From positions 1-64,000 of the forward strand of contig WTJC01000020.1 in assembly GCA_011525015.1 (NCBI GenBank): a stretch of 64,000 nt of DNA, written 5' to 3'. Positions 17,482 to 28,683 of the stretch are shown here, piece after piece (within the stretch, counting starts at the first letter, position 1; each line of letters begins with the position of its first letter). The position numbers were made by a program, and so were the translations under genes. Source of the stretch: Flavobacteriales bacterium (GTDB lineage: Bacteria; Bacteroidota; Bacteroidia; Flavobacteriales; Flavobacteriaceae). The notes below the pieces were generated by a model, which was given only the letters and a program-made list of their open reading frames with translations, did not search any database and had not been told where the DNA came from.

Positions 17482-19392
17482 ATGAATCATTATGAAATTC
17501 AAGATTTAGAGTCTTATTTTAAAGCGTACAGAGCCTCCATAGATGATCCCGAATCATTTTGGGAATCCATCGCCAAAGAGCATTTTATATGGAAAAAACC
17601 ATGGAATAATGTACTTTCTTGGGATTTCCAAAAGCCTGAAATTCGATGGTTTGACGGTGCTGAATTGAATATTACTGAAAATTGCATCGATCGGCATTTG
17701 AATAGCAAGGCATCGCAAACGGCTATACTTTTTGAGCCTAACGATCCTAATGAACAGGCCCAACACATAAGTTATGCCGAACTAAGTGAGCAGGTAAACA
17801 AGATGTCGAATGTCTTGAAATCACAAGGAGTAGGCAAAGGCGACCGCGTTTGTATTTATCTTCCAATGATTCCTGAATTGGCTTATACAGTATTGGCCTG
17901 TGCACGTATCGGAGCGATACATTCCGTAGTTTTTGCTGGATTTTCTGCCTCGGCCTTATCATCAAGAATTAACGACTGTGATGCTAAAATCGTGGTGACT
18001 GCAGACGGTTCTTTTAGAGGAGCGAAAACCATTGACCTAAAAGCAATTGTAGACAAAGCATTAGAAGAGAGCCCACAAGTCGAAACGGTATTGGTCGCTG
18101 AGCGAATTCACAATGGAGCCCCTCTTAAAGAAGGTCGCGACCAATATTTAAAACCCTTAGTAGACTCAGCTTCAGCAGACTGCGAGGCAGAAAGCATGCA
18201 AGCTGAAGACCCTTTGTTTATTCTCTACACCTCAGGGTCTACAGGCAAGCCTAAGGGAATGGTACATTCTTGCGGAGGTTATATGGTGTATACGGCGCAC
18301 ACCTTTAAAAACATATTTCAATATCAAGAGGGAGAAGTGTATTGGTGCACAGCCGATATTGGATGGATCACAGGTCATTCATACATTCTGTATGGACCCT
18401 TAGCCAATGGGGCAACTACCCTAATGTTTGAAGGAGTTCCTTCTTACCCCGATTTTGGGAGGTTTTGGCAAATTGTAGAAAAGCACAAAGTCAATCAATT
18501 TTATACTGCTCCAACTGCAATTAGAGCATTAGCGAAGGAATCCATCGAACACGTAAACGCTTCTGATTTAAGCAGTCTAAAAGTTTTGGGTTCTGTAGGG
18601 GAGCCTATTAACGAAGAAGCTTGGAATTGGTACAACGAGCAAATTGGAAAAAAGAAGAGCCCTATAGTCGACACCTGGTGGCAAACAGAAACCGGTGGAA
18701 TCTTGATTTCTCCAATTCCCTATGTAACGCCCACCACACCTACCTATGCTACACTGCCTTTTTTAGGGGTTCAGCCGGCACTAATGGATGCTGATTCCAA
18801 CGAAATTTCAGGCAATAGTGTCGAGGGAAGTCTTTGTATAAAATTCCCTTGGCCATCTATAGCGCGCACCATATGGGGAGACCATAAACGCTATAAGGAA
18901 ACCTATTTTACGGCCTTTCCGGGATGTTATTTTACAGGAGACGGAGCCTCGCGAAATGAGGTGGGTTACTACAGAATTACTGGTAGAGTAGACGATGTCA
19001 TTATTGTCTCCGGACACAACCTGGGAACTGCACCCATAGAAGATGCCATAAACGAGCACGATGAGGTCGCTGAGTCGGCTATTGTCGGTGTACCTCATCC
19101 CATCAAAGGAAATGCCTTGTTTGGTTATGTGATTTTAAAAAATCAAACTCAAGATGCCGACTTTGATTTTCTACAAAAAGACATCAACAGGCTGATTACA
19201 GAGAAGATTGGGCCTATTGCCAAATTAGACACCATTGTGTTTGTACCGGGCTTACCCAAAACCAGATCGGGTAAAATCATGCGGCGTATTCTGCGCAAAA
19301 TAGCTGCAAAAGACGTTTCAAACTTGGGAGACACCTCAACGCTTCTCAACCCTGAAATCGTCGCTCAAATCAGAACGATTGTTGGGGTTTAG
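17482..19392 (+). CDS. acs: Acetyl-CoA synthetase
   Basis: The 636-residue length is standard for AMP-forming acetyl-CoA synthetase. Visible motifs are the P-loop YTSGSTGKPKGMVH, the acetate-pocket region YWCTADIGWITGHSYILYGPL, the adenine-binding WWQTETGG, the hinge region GRVDDVIIVSGHNLGT and the catalytic-lysine motif TRSGKIMRRILRK with Lys598, which is the residue acetylated in relatives. It activates acetate to acetyl-CoA in the cytoplasm. Together with the preceding symporter it forms an acetate-use operon. Its stop overlaps the convergent lipoprotein gene by 4 bases. Confidence 0.95.
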   Translation: MNHYEIQDLESYFKAYRASIDDPESFWESIAKEHFIWKKPWNNVLSWDFQKPEIRWFDGAELNITENCIDRHLNSKASQTAILFEPNDPNEQAQHISYAELSEQVNKMSNVLKSQGVGKGDRVCIYLPMIPELAYTVLACARIGAIHSVVFAGFSASALSSRINDCDAKIVVTADGSFRGAKTIDLKAIVDKALEESPQVETVLVAERIHNGAPLKEGRDQYLKPLVDSASADCEAESMQAEDPLFILYTSGSTGKPKGMVHSCGGYMVYTAHTFKNIFQYQEGEVYWCTADIGWITGHSYILYGPLANGATTLMFEGVPSYPDFGRFWQIVEKHKVNQFYTAPTAIRALAKESIEHVNASDLSSLKVLGSVGEPINEEAWNWYNEQIGKKKSPIVDTWWQTETGGILISPIPYVTPTTPTYATLPFLGVQPALMDADSNEISGNSVEGSLCIKFPWPSIARTIWGDHKRYKETYFTAFPGCYFTGDGASRNEVGYYRITGRVDDVIIVSGHNLGTAPIEDAINEHDEVAESAIVGVPHPIKGNALFGYVILKNQTQDADFDFLQKDINRLITEKIGPIAKLDTIVFVPGLPKTRSGKIMRRILRKIAAKDVSNLGDTSTLLNPEIVAQIRTIVGV

Positions 19393-20834
19393 TCTTTAGC
19401 TGTACCTAAAGGAGCCTCACTCACATAGGCCTGGTGTTTGTAGGTGTCAGGCACAATCTGACTACCAGTGGTAAGGGTTAAAGGATTTTCACCTTGAAAA
19501 CGCACCTCGACAAAAGCAGCAGTAAACCCTTGCTCTGGCGCTTGCAATGCAATAGAGTAGCTGTGGCTTTCATTTGGTTCGATGGGTGTTTCGACCCAAT
19601 TCTTGCCATTTTTAAAAATCCTGAAATCTCTTTCTTCAGGATTGTTGTTGGTGTATAATGAAATTTCGTAATCCTGCCCCTCAGTAATATCCACTTGAAA
19701 ACCGCTTGCATTTGTCTCCCAAGACCAATCTGGTCGAGCCTCTTCGGTGTTGAGACGATTGAAAAAAGACAAGATGTTTTCTTGTATGTAGGTTCCAGTG
19801 AGTCCGTGATTCCCGTTGGGTACATACTGCAAATGTTTTTCGCCCATGAGATCGTCGTAATAGAATTGCCATGAATCAACAGCAAAAAACTCGTCGATAC
19901 TTCCGTTGATGATCAGTTTAGGCATTTGCAATACCTCTTTGTAAGAGTAAGGCTCTACTTTATCCAGTAGACGATCAAATTCTTGAGAGTTCATGTAATC
20001 CATGATTTCATAATCGACATAATCTTTAACTGCGATTGACCACTCTCCATAACTTTTGTAATGATGCTCAAAAGAAGGAACGATGTTCAACAAATCGATG
20101 ACCAAGGGTGCAATAGCAGAAACTCTTTGGTCTGTAGCTGCAATAGTCCAAGTAGTCCATCCTCTTTTTGAGGCTCCAGAAACAAGAAAATCATTGACTT
20201 CAACTCCTTGTTTGTCTTCGGTAACTTCTTCAACAACATCCATAGCTCTAGCCACGGCGCGGGTCATGGGATATCGAGCCAACCAATGACTGTCTTCGTC
20301 TTTTGCACCTCCGTCTAAGAAGTATTTCCATCCTCGCGCAATTAAGGCATCTTCATAAAAATCAACCTCTTCTTCGTCTTCGAGGAATTTTAATGGTTGA
20401 AATGGAATGTTGGTGACTTGAGCCAATACGGCTTTAGAAGCTATGGCTTTTTCAAAAACCGCTTCGGGCAATTGAAATCCGGTATCATTATTTGTTCCAC
20501 CTCCTATGAAGAGAAGTGCGCTGTCAAAGGCCACATCTTCAGGAATGATGATGTCTACATAATGCCACCATTCTGGCTGATCTACTGTTTGAGCATCGAG
20601 CCAGGTTCCTGATATCATTTTGGTGTGGTATCCACGCGCACCTTCTACAATAATAGAATCTAAAATTTCAAAGGAATATCCGCTGTTGTCCTGTACATAG
20701 GTTTTTAGGTCGTAAGCTGAAGATTCATCAGTAGATTCTGTTGCAGATTTTGGTCCACAAGCAATAAATAAAAGACCCATAAGGATAAAACAATGCTTAG
20801 CAAGAGTCTCAAAGCGTAAATTTTTCATAGTCAT
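19389..20834 (-). CDS. PhoPQ-activated pathogenicity-related (PqaA-like) lipoprotein hydrolase
   Basis: The 481-residue protein has a lipoprotein signal (lipobox LFIAC, Cys26 from the first Met) and then the PhoPQ_related domain. Family patterns include PEWWHYVDIIIPEDV, LLFIGGGTNND, the nucleophile-type turn VSGASKRGWTTW, LIINGSIDEFFAVDSWQFYYDD and VPNGNHG. The fold is an alpha/beta hydrolase of unknown substrate; the Salmonella relative PqaA affects resistance to antimicrobial peptides. A C-terminal immunoglobulin-like domain of about 110 residues follows. An ATG two codons inside the chosen start is equally possible. A 169-base region separates it from the divergent DUF1080 operon. Confidence 0.85.
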   Translation of the reverse strand: MTMKNLRFETLAKHCFILMGLLFIACGPKSATESTDESSAYDLKTYVQDNSGYSFEILDSIIVEGARGYHTKMISGTWLDAQTVDQPEWWHYVDIIIPEDVAFDSALLFIGGGTNNDTGFQLPEAVFEKAIASKAVLAQVTNIPFQPLKFLEDEEEVDFYEDALIARGWKYFLDGGAKDEDSHWLARYPMTRAVARAMDVVEEVTEDKQGVEVNDFLVSGASKRGWTTWTIAATDQRVSAIAPLVIDLLNIVPSFEHHYKSYGEWSIAVKDYVDYEIMDYMNSQEFDRLLDKVEPYSYKEVLQMPKLIINGSIDEFFAVDSWQFYYDDLMGEKHLQYVPNGNHGLTGTYIQENILSFFNRLNTEEARPDWSWETNASGFQVDITEGQDYEISLYTNNNPEERDFRIFKNGKNWVETPIEPNESHSYSIALQAPEQGFTAAFVEVRFQGENPLTLTTGSQIVPDTYKHQAYVSEAPLGTAKD

Positions 20835-21003
20835 ATGGTGAATTAATGCGCCCTAATGCCATAGAGAGCAATTGATTTTTTGTAATTTAAGCACACTAAA
20901 ACTAACAATATTTAAACAGATAGAACGAAGACTTTCCAATTTCTCAAGCTTTGTTGTAGAAATTTAAGATGTCCTTATCTGCTAAGAATTAAAACAAAAA
21001 CCG

Positions 21004-21594
21004 ATGAAAAAAAATGTTTTGTGGGCTTGTGTTGCACTCTTCGCACTGAATGCCTACGGTCAAAAATCACTGTTTAACGGAGAAAACCTAGAGGGTTGGA
21101 CCATAAACGGTACTGAAAAGTGGTATGTCGAAGACGGATTACTGATTTGTGAAAGCGGACCAGACCAAGAATATGGTTACCTCAGCACAGATGAATTTTA
21201 CAAAGATTTTGTATTGACTCTCGAATTTAAACAAGAGGCCGACGGTAACAGTGGTGTTTTCTTTAGATCAACAGTCGATGGTACTATTGTAAGTGGATGG
21301 CAGGTTGAGGTGGCTCCTCCAAATTTACACACAGGTGGGGTCTACGAATCTTACGGTAGGGGATGGCTTATTAAACCCGACCCTAAAAAAGACAAGCACC
21401 TCAAGATGGGCGACTGGAACAGCATGAAAATCAAGGTAAAAGGAAACAAAGTAACCACTTACCTCAATGGACATAAAATGATACACCTCGACGATGAAAA
21501 AATCGGAAAAGGAGAAGGAGGAATAGCCCTTCAAATCCATTCCGGAGGTGGGATTAAAGTAAAATGGAGAAATATAGAACTCAAAGAATTATAG
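21004..21594 (+). CDS. DUF1080 domain protein (3-keto-disaccharide hydrolase/lyase-like), secreted
   Basis: The 196-residue protein has a Sec signal peptide (MKKNVLWACVALFALNAYGQ) and one concanavalin-like DUF1080 domain: LFNGENLEGWTINGTEKWYVEDG, EFKQEADGNSGVFFRS, GWQVEVAPP and the closing GIALQIHSGGGIKVKWRNIELKEL. DUF1080 proteins include enzymes that cleave 3-keto-glycosides after a Gfo/Idh/MocA oxidoreductase has oxidised the sugar at C3. A second DUF1080 gene and a Gfo/Idh gene follow immediately, so a role in that route is likely. The protein should be periplasmic. Confidence 0.85.
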   Translation: MKKNVLWACVALFALNAYGQKSLFNGENLEGWTINGTEKWYVEDGLLICESGPDQEYGYLSTDEFYKDFVLTLEFKQEADGNSGVFFRSTVDGTIVSGWQVEVAPPNLHTGGVYESYGRGWLIKPDPKKDKHLKMGDWNSMKIKVKGNKVTTYLNGHKMIHLDDEKIGKGEGGIALQIHSGGGIKVKWRNIELKEL

Positions 21595-21596
21595 AC

Positions 21597-22382
21597 ATGA
21601 GATTACGTTTGACCTTAGGATTGGCTGTAATTTTTGCACTTAGCGCTTGTAATCAAAGTGCAGAACAAAAAGCCGCCCCTGCTGAAGAAGCCTCAGCCTG
21701 GATCACCTTATTTGACGGTTCAAGTATGGAGGGTTGGAGAGCTTACAACGGAGAGTCTCTTCCTCCCGGATGGGCTATTGTAGACAGTGTAATGACTTTT
21801 AGTACAGAAATGATTCTCGAACAGGATTACGATTACAAGGGAAGTCGCGATATCATTTACGGTGCAAAAGAGTTTGAAAATTTTGAATTATACGTAGAGT
21901 GGAAAATTCCTCCAGGTGGTAATAGTGGTATTTTTTACCATATTGCTGAGGGTTATGCAGGAATTCCAGAAGTAGCGCCAGAGTACCAGCTCATCGATGA
22001 TTTGGGGTACACTGATTTTCACGACATCACCGATTACAACAAGAGTATAGGAATCGAAGATAATCCACAAGATTTGCAACCGTTGCAGTCTACAGCAGCA
22101 GATTATGCCATGCACATTCCAGATGCATCAAAAAAACAGCTCAATCCTGCAGGAGAATGGAATTCCTCAACTATTGTTTTTACTCCTGAAAAAGTAGAGC
22201 ATTATCTTAATGGTGTATTGCTTTTAGATTTTGTGCCTTGGTCTGAAGAGTGGCAAGCCAAAAGAAACGATGGTAAATGGAAATTAGCGCCGGATTACGG
22301 AAAATTTAAAAAAGGATTTATCGGATTTCAAGATCACGGGAGCTCCCTTTGGTTTAGAAATGTTAAAATAAAAGAACTATAA
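21597..22382 (+). CDS. DUF1080 domain lipoprotein (3-keto-glycoside hydrolase/lyase-like)
   Basis: I start at the ATG at 21597, 2 bases after the preceding stop, which gives a lipoprotein signal (MRLRLTLGLAVIFALSAC, Cys18) and 261 residues. The ATG at 21564 would overlap the first gene and mask the signal. The DUF1080 domain covers about residues 35-261 with ITLFDGSSMEGWRAYNGESL, VEWKIPPGGNSGIFYH, EYQLIDD and GFIGFQDHGSSLWFRNVKIKEL. It is longer than its neighbour (inserted loops around LGYTDFHDITDY), so the two are not simple duplicates and may act on different 3-keto substrates or steps. Confidence 0.85.
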   Translation: MRLRLTLGLAVIFALSACNQSAEQKAAPAEEASAWITLFDGSSMEGWRAYNGESLPPGWAIVDSVMTFSTEMILEQDYDYKGSRDIIYGAKEFENFELYVEWKIPPGGNSGIFYHIAEGYAGIPEVAPEYQLIDDLGYTDFHDITDYNKSIGIEDNPQDLQPLQSTAADYAMHIPDASKKQLNPAGEWNSSTIVFTPEKVEHYLNGVLLLDFVPWSEEWQAKRNDGKWKLAPDYGKFKKGFIGFQDHGSSLWFRNVKIKEL

Positions 22383-22383
22383 A

Positions 22384-23730
22384 ATGAACAAAAGAGAATT
22401 TTTAAAAAAGACCTCCTTGGCTATAGGAGCAACAATTTTGCCGTTGCCTAATTTGTCTTGTGAGTCTTCAACAGAAGGAATGATAAGAACAGCACATATA
22501 GGTGTGGGTAATATGGGGCTTGAAGATTTAAAAGCCATTGCCTCTCACCCTAACGTCATCGTGACCGCACTTTGCGATGTAGACGAAAACAATTTAAATG
22601 CAGCCCACGAACTTTTTCCTGGGGCCAAATTATTTCGAGATTACAGAAGCTTATTTAATTCTATTTCAGATGAAATAGACGCTGTTGTGGTTTCTACGCC
22701 TGATCATACGCATGCTCCAGCCTCTTTAATGGCAATGGAAAACAACAAGAACGTTTATTGTCAAAAGCCGCTTACGCATTATGTCTCAGAGTCTCGAGAA
22801 ATGCGCAGAGTAGCTAATGAAAAAGGATTGGTTACTCAAATGGGAATTCAGGTTCATTCCTTTTACGACTACAAACTCGCGACTTATCTCATTCGAGGAG
22901 GAATCATCGGCAAAGTGAGTAAGGTGATCGCTTGGTCAAATAAAAACTGGGGCTATGATGGAGAAGTTCCTCAAGGGGCCGACCCAGTACCTGCACATTT
23001 AGATTGGAATTTGTGGCTTGGAACCTCCGCAGAACGAGAATACAAAGAAGGGTATTACCATCCAGGAAATTGGAGAAAATTAATGGATTACGGTTGCGCC
23101 ACATTAGGTGATATGGGAGTTCATATTTTTGATACCCCGTACAATGCCTTGGAATTAGATGTGCCAAATACCATCACCAATGATTGCAGACCTTCTAACG
23201 GATACGCCTATCCTGAGCGCAACATTGTTCGATATACTTTTGACGGTACCGCCTACACCACAGATGCTTTTGAGTGGCTTTGGTACGACGGAGTAGAGGG
23301 TCCTGAACTCTCAGAAGAGCTCAGTTTACCTAATGAGGACGAATTGCCAGGGCAAGGTGCCATGTTTATTGGAGAAGACGGTCGCAGAATGTTACTGCCG
23401 CACTTTATGGAACTGCCTCGATTGATAGAAAACGGAGCCTATAGTGACTACGATATCGCTGAATATGACAAAGAGAATGTATTGGGGGAGCCTGTTCGTG
23501 ATTATGCAGGAGAATCTCCAAAACACTATCACGAATTCATAGATACTTGTTTGGGGACATCCACTTGTTCTGCCCCTTTTGAATATGCATCAAGACTAAC
23601 AGAGACGATATTGCTTGGAGTAATTGCTGGAAGATTTCCAGGGCAAACCTTGAATTACGACAAACAGAACTCCGCTTTTGTAGAAGAAGAGGCCAATCAA
23701 TATTTAACAGGCGACTACAGGTCGTTTTAA
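22384..23730 (+). CDS. Gfo/Idh/MocA family oxidoreductase, exported
   Basis: The 448-residue protein opens with a Tat-like signal (MNKREFLKKTSLAIGA) and a possible lipobox (LPNLSC, Cys26). The Rossmann domain starts with HIGVGNMGLEDL and VTALCDVDENNL. The conserved Lys lies in the YCQKPLTH version of the EKP motif that is usual for exported Bacteroidota members. The C-terminal sugar-binding domain includes GDMGVHIFDTPYNAL. The start is 1 base after the DUF1080 lipoprotein stop, so the three genes form an operon. Gfo/Idh enzymes of this kind oxidise the C3 hydroxyl of glycosides, which fits the two DUF1080 partners. Confidence 0.88.
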   Translation: MNKREFLKKTSLAIGATILPLPNLSCESSTEGMIRTAHIGVGNMGLEDLKAIASHPNVIVTALCDVDENNLNAAHELFPGAKLFRDYRSLFNSISDEIDAVVVSTPDHTHAPASLMAMENNKNVYCQKPLTHYVSESREMRRVANEKGLVTQMGIQVHSFYDYKLATYLIRGGIIGKVSKVIAWSNKNWGYDGEVPQGADPVPAHLDWNLWLGTSAEREYKEGYYHPGNWRKLMDYGCATLGDMGVHIFDTPYNALELDVPNTITNDCRPSNGYAYPERNIVRYTFDGTAYTTDAFEWLWYDGVEGPELSEELSLPNEDELPGQGAMFIGEDGRRMLLPHFMELPRLIENGAYSDYDIAEYDKENVLGEPVRDYAGESPKHYHEFIDTCLGTSTCSAPFEYASRLTETILLGVIAGRFPGQTLNYDKQNSAFVEEEANQYLTGDYRSF

Positions 23731-23736
23731 AAGAAA

Positions 23737-23769
23737 ATGAGCTTCTCGTCTTTTCGACTTGAAGCTCAT
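23737..23769. terminator. Hairpin terminator between the DUF1080 operon and the IDO-like gene
   Basis: ATGAGCTTC (23737-23745) pairs with GAAGCTCAT (23761-23769), with a small inner hairpin in the loop. T-rich DNA follows on the minus strand and a shorter one on the plus strand, so it can serve both convergent genes. Confidence 0.6.
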
Positions 23770-23772
23770 ATT

Positions 23773-25161
23773 TTAGGCGTCATTTAGACCTAAAGCTGCG
23801 TTTAATTTGAAGACATCCTCAGGATTAAAACTCGGAACTTGAACGATTTCGAGCTGTTTATTCAAGAGTTGAACTTTCTTTTCAAATCTGACTTTCCATT
23901 CCTTCTTGTCAAACCCATGTGCGCCGTCTTCAGTCAGTTGATCTACGGTGGTCATCGCACTCAAAACGGCTTTGATTTGATTTGGAATCCATGAGGTAAT
24001 TGGAGTACCTCCCGTTGCTTTGGGATAGGCCGTGTTCGACATGATGTATTTCTGAACAAATTGCCAGTGGCCATTTCTGAACAAATAAATCTCTTCTAAA
24101 ATCTTTAAGAGTAGTTGCAATCCTTTTTGATTATTACTTGCCTTGAGTCGGGCAATAGTTCCTGCAGAACCCGTAGAAGATTCCTTTAAATCTTTTAGAA
24201 AATCTTGAACACATACCGGTCGGTATTGTCTCAGATCCATCAGGTATTGGGTCAGTTGATTTTCAGGATAGAAATCGACCACGCCACTGATGATATCTGC
24301 GGTAGGAATAATATTATCTTGAGCGCCGGTTTGACCTCTAAAGGCCTTAGGTTCATCCCAAACACCTTCGTAAATCAAGCCCTCGTCAAAAATGTCGGTA
24401 TTTCCTTTTACGCCCATGATAAACACTCTAAAGTCGTTGTAGTGTTTCCAACGTGAGGCCTCCCACATTAATCTTCTTCTTGCATTCATGTGCTTGAGAG
24501 CAGTTCCGACCAGCTCCAGATGGTGATTCATTTCTTCATCGTCTTGTGCGTGTACAATACCCATGCTGCCCTCAATAAGCTGAGGAGAATATTGATTGAT
24601 ATCTACGTGAAGCATAATAAAACCGCGCTCGTCAGACATCCCAGAAAATTTAGCAGCCATTCCTAGGTTTTCCCAATTGAATCCACCGTCAGGATTGATT
24701 TTGTAGTAGTTGCCTAAAGAATAGCTGTAATGGTAATCTAAGAATGGAAATTGACCAAGTTGATCAGCGACTTCTGCGAAAGGTTGTGCGATATTTTTCG
24801 GAACTGTTCGATGTGCTTTCCCATAGGTTCCGTTAGCGATAAAGTGATGATGAGCAGGTGCTAATGTATAGGCTGAGCACACAAAGCTGTAGGCTCTAAA
24901 CAAAGCTGCTCTAACAAAAGGGTCTTTCTCTGATTTTACTTGTTCTAGATGATTTTCGATTTGCAGTACAGCTTTTTCAAAAGCTCCTTCAGTATGCAAA
25001 AGCCCCTTGGATCCGTCCTCCCGTTCTATGGGCATCTGATCTATAAGTGTTTGTAGATCAGTATAGGCCTCCGGAAGTTGTCGCAGCGGTTCAGCCAGCG
25101 GTAAAAATCCATTTTCTTTATCAATAGAAAAAAACCCGTCGGAATATTTAGATTTTAACAT
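23773..25161 (-). CDS. Indoleamine 2,3-dioxygenase-like heme dioxygenase
   Basis: The 462-residue protein is related to the IDO family. The first block reads NGFLPLAEPLRQLPEAY, the central one FRGQTGAQDNIIPTADIISG (family pattern GQSxxQS...FD..LG), and the C-terminal one FRNGHWQFVQKYI, where His365 aligns with the proximal heme ligand of human IDO1. KATGGTPITSWIPNQ matches the conserved GTGG loop. IDO enzymes open the indole ring of tryptophan to N-formylkynurenine; substrate specificity of bacterial members is less certain. It faces away from a saccharopine-dehydrogenase-like gene across a 47-base gap. It is not near recognisable kynurenine genes. Confidence 0.82.
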   Translation of the reverse strand: MLKSKYSDGFFSIDKENGFLPLAEPLRQLPEAYTDLQTLIDQMPIEREDGSKGLLHTEGAFEKAVLQIENHLEQVKSEKDPFVRAALFRAYSFVCSAYTLAPAHHHFIANGTYGKAHRTVPKNIAQPFAEVADQLGQFPFLDYHYSYSLGNYYKINPDGGFNWENLGMAAKFSGMSDERGFIMLHVDINQYSPQLIEGSMGIVHAQDDEEMNHHLELVGTALKHMNARRRLMWEASRWKHYNDFRVFIMGVKGNTDIFDEGLIYEGVWDEPKAFRGQTGAQDNIIPTADIISGVVDFYPENQLTQYLMDLRQYRPVCVQDFLKDLKESSTGSAGTIARLKASNNQKGLQLLLKILEEIYLFRNGHWQFVQKYIMSNTAYPKATGGTPITSWIPNQIKAVLSAMTTVDQLTEDGAHGFDKKEWKVRFEKKVQLLNKQLEIVQVPSFNPEDVFKLNAALGLNDA

Positions 25162-25208
25162 TGGTTTAGATTGTAATTTTGTTAAATTTAAAACAAAAAT
25201 CAGGCATA

Positions 25209-26279
25209 ATGTTAAAAATTGAAAAAATACTTGTTCTTGGAATGGGAAAAGTAGGCTCCTTGGTAGCCACCCTACTTAGTGATCAATTTGAAGTGGTAGG
25301 TGCAGATGTGAACAAACCCCATTACGATCACGAGGTAGATTATAAAACCATTTCATTAGATGTTTCTAACGAAGATGAATTCACCAAGGTTTTAAAGAAT
25401 TTTGATGCAGTAGTTTCGGCTTTGCCCTATTTTTTAAACAAAGAGGTAGCGCGAATCGCCTGTGCTTTAGACAAGCATTATTTTGATTTAACTGAAGATG
25501 TTGAAACCACAAATTACATTAGAGACCTGGCCAATTCTGCGAATGCGGTAATGATACCTCAATGTGGCCTGGCACCAGGGTATATCGGAATTCTTGGTTT
25601 TGATATGACCACAGAGTACGATAAGGTAAGAGATATCGAATTAAGAGTAGGGGCGTTACCTCGCTACCCCAACGGTCTATTGGCTTATTCCTTTACCTGG
25701 TCTTCTTATGGAGTTTTGAACGAGTACATCAAAGATTCAGAAGTCATTCACAATGGAGTTCGTAAAATGGTGCCCTCTCTGGAAGGTATCGAATACATTT
25801 CTATTGAAGGACAAGAATTCGAAGCCTTTTCGACTTCAGGGGGTCTTGGTACATTATGTGAGACCTTCGAGGGTAAGGTGGACACCTTGAATTATAAAAC
25901 AATGCGATATCCTGGTCACGGAAAACTCATGCGTTTTTTAATGTATGAATTGATCATGAAAGAAGACATGGAAACCTTAGAGCGCGTCTTGACACAGGCC
26001 AAACCACCGGTAGAAGAAGATGTTGTTTATGTGTATGCTGTTGTAGAGGGATGGAAGAAAGATAAAATCGCGAGAAGTGAATACTGGAAGGCATTTTACA
26101 CCAAAAACATCAAAGGTCACAAATGGAGAGCCATTTCTTGGACTACTGCCGCAGCTATAGCCGCAACTGTTGAAATGGTTGCCGATGGTCAACTGCCTCA
26201 TAAAGGATTTGTAAAACAAGAAGACATACCCTTTGATGAGTTTCTCAAAACAAAATCAGGAAGTTTATACGTAGATTGA
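25209..26279 (+). CDS. Saccharopine dehydrogenase family protein
   Basis: I start at the ATG at 25209 (356 residues); a TTG at 25179 would add a basic leader that does not fit. The Rossmann motif VLGMGKVGSLVATLLSD is followed by DVSNEDEFTKVLKNFDAVVSALPY, where saccharopine dehydrogenases bind the nucleotide. The substrate domain has CGLAPGYIGILGFDM and GGLGTLCETF. Family reactions are oxidative cleavage of saccharopine to alpha-aminoadipate semialdehyde plus glutamate, or related steps of lysine or polyamine metabolism. The exact substrate is unclear. TAATTTTG at 25174-25181 is a good match to the TAnnTTTG -7 element, though no -33 TTG lies at the right distance. Confidence 0.85.
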   Translation: MLKIEKILVLGMGKVGSLVATLLSDQFEVVGADVNKPHYDHEVDYKTISLDVSNEDEFTKVLKNFDAVVSALPYFLNKEVARIACALDKHYFDLTEDVETTNYIRDLANSANAVMIPQCGLAPGYIGILGFDMTTEYDKVRDIELRVGALPRYPNGLLAYSFTWSSYGVLNEYIKDSEVIHNGVRKMVPSLEGIEYISIEGQEFEAFSTSGGLGTLCETFEGKVDTLNYKTMRYPGHGKLMRFLMYELIMKEDMETLERVLTQAKPPVEEDVVYVYAVVEGWKKDKIARSEYWKAFYTKNIKGHKWRAISWTTAAAIAATVEMVADGQLPHKGFVKQEDIPFDEFLKTKSGSLYVD

Positions 26280-26296
26280 TAGTTAATGTAAATAAA

Positions 26297-26322
26297 AATG
26301 GGAGTGCGAAAGCACTCCCATT
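26297..26322. terminator. Bidirectional hairpin terminator between katG and the saccharopine dehydrogenase gene
   Basis: AATGGGAGTGC and GCACTCCCATT are perfectly paired 11-base arms around a GAAA tetraloop. On the minus strand the hairpin is followed by TTTATTTAC, which suits termination of katG; the plus strand has only a weak T tract. Confidence 0.75.
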
Positions 26323-26345
26323 GTAATAGTATGTAACCCCTATTA

Positions 26346-28568
<2,223 letters not shown>

Positions 28569-28577
28569 TTAGCTAAA

Positions 28578-28646
28578 CAAAAATAAAAAAGCAGGCGCAA
28601 TAATTTTTATCTATAATATGTATATTATGATCAGTTTTATCTATAA
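28578..28646 (-). promoter_or_regulatory. katG promoter/operator region with duplicated 12-base element
   Basis: On the minus strand the region contains TATTTTTG (28578-28585), matching the Bacteroidota -7 consensus TAnnTTTG. Farther upstream TTTTATCTATAA (plus-strand sense) occurs twice, at 28605-28616 and 28635-28646, exactly 30 bases apart (about three helical turns). Between them lies a perfect 7-2-7 inverted repeat (ATAATAT / ATATTAT, 28613-28628). Repeats on one helix face next to an imperfect promoter suggest binding sites for an activator such as OxyR; the identity of the regulator is inference. Confidence 0.5.
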
Positions 28647-28683
28647 ACGAATTAATAAATTGATTTTCAGATAGATATATTTT

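Noticed and set aside
19478-19885. 135-codon minus-strand ORF inside the PqaA-like gene
   Set aside because: Same-strand shadow in another frame, with composition typical of frame noise and no recognisable domain.
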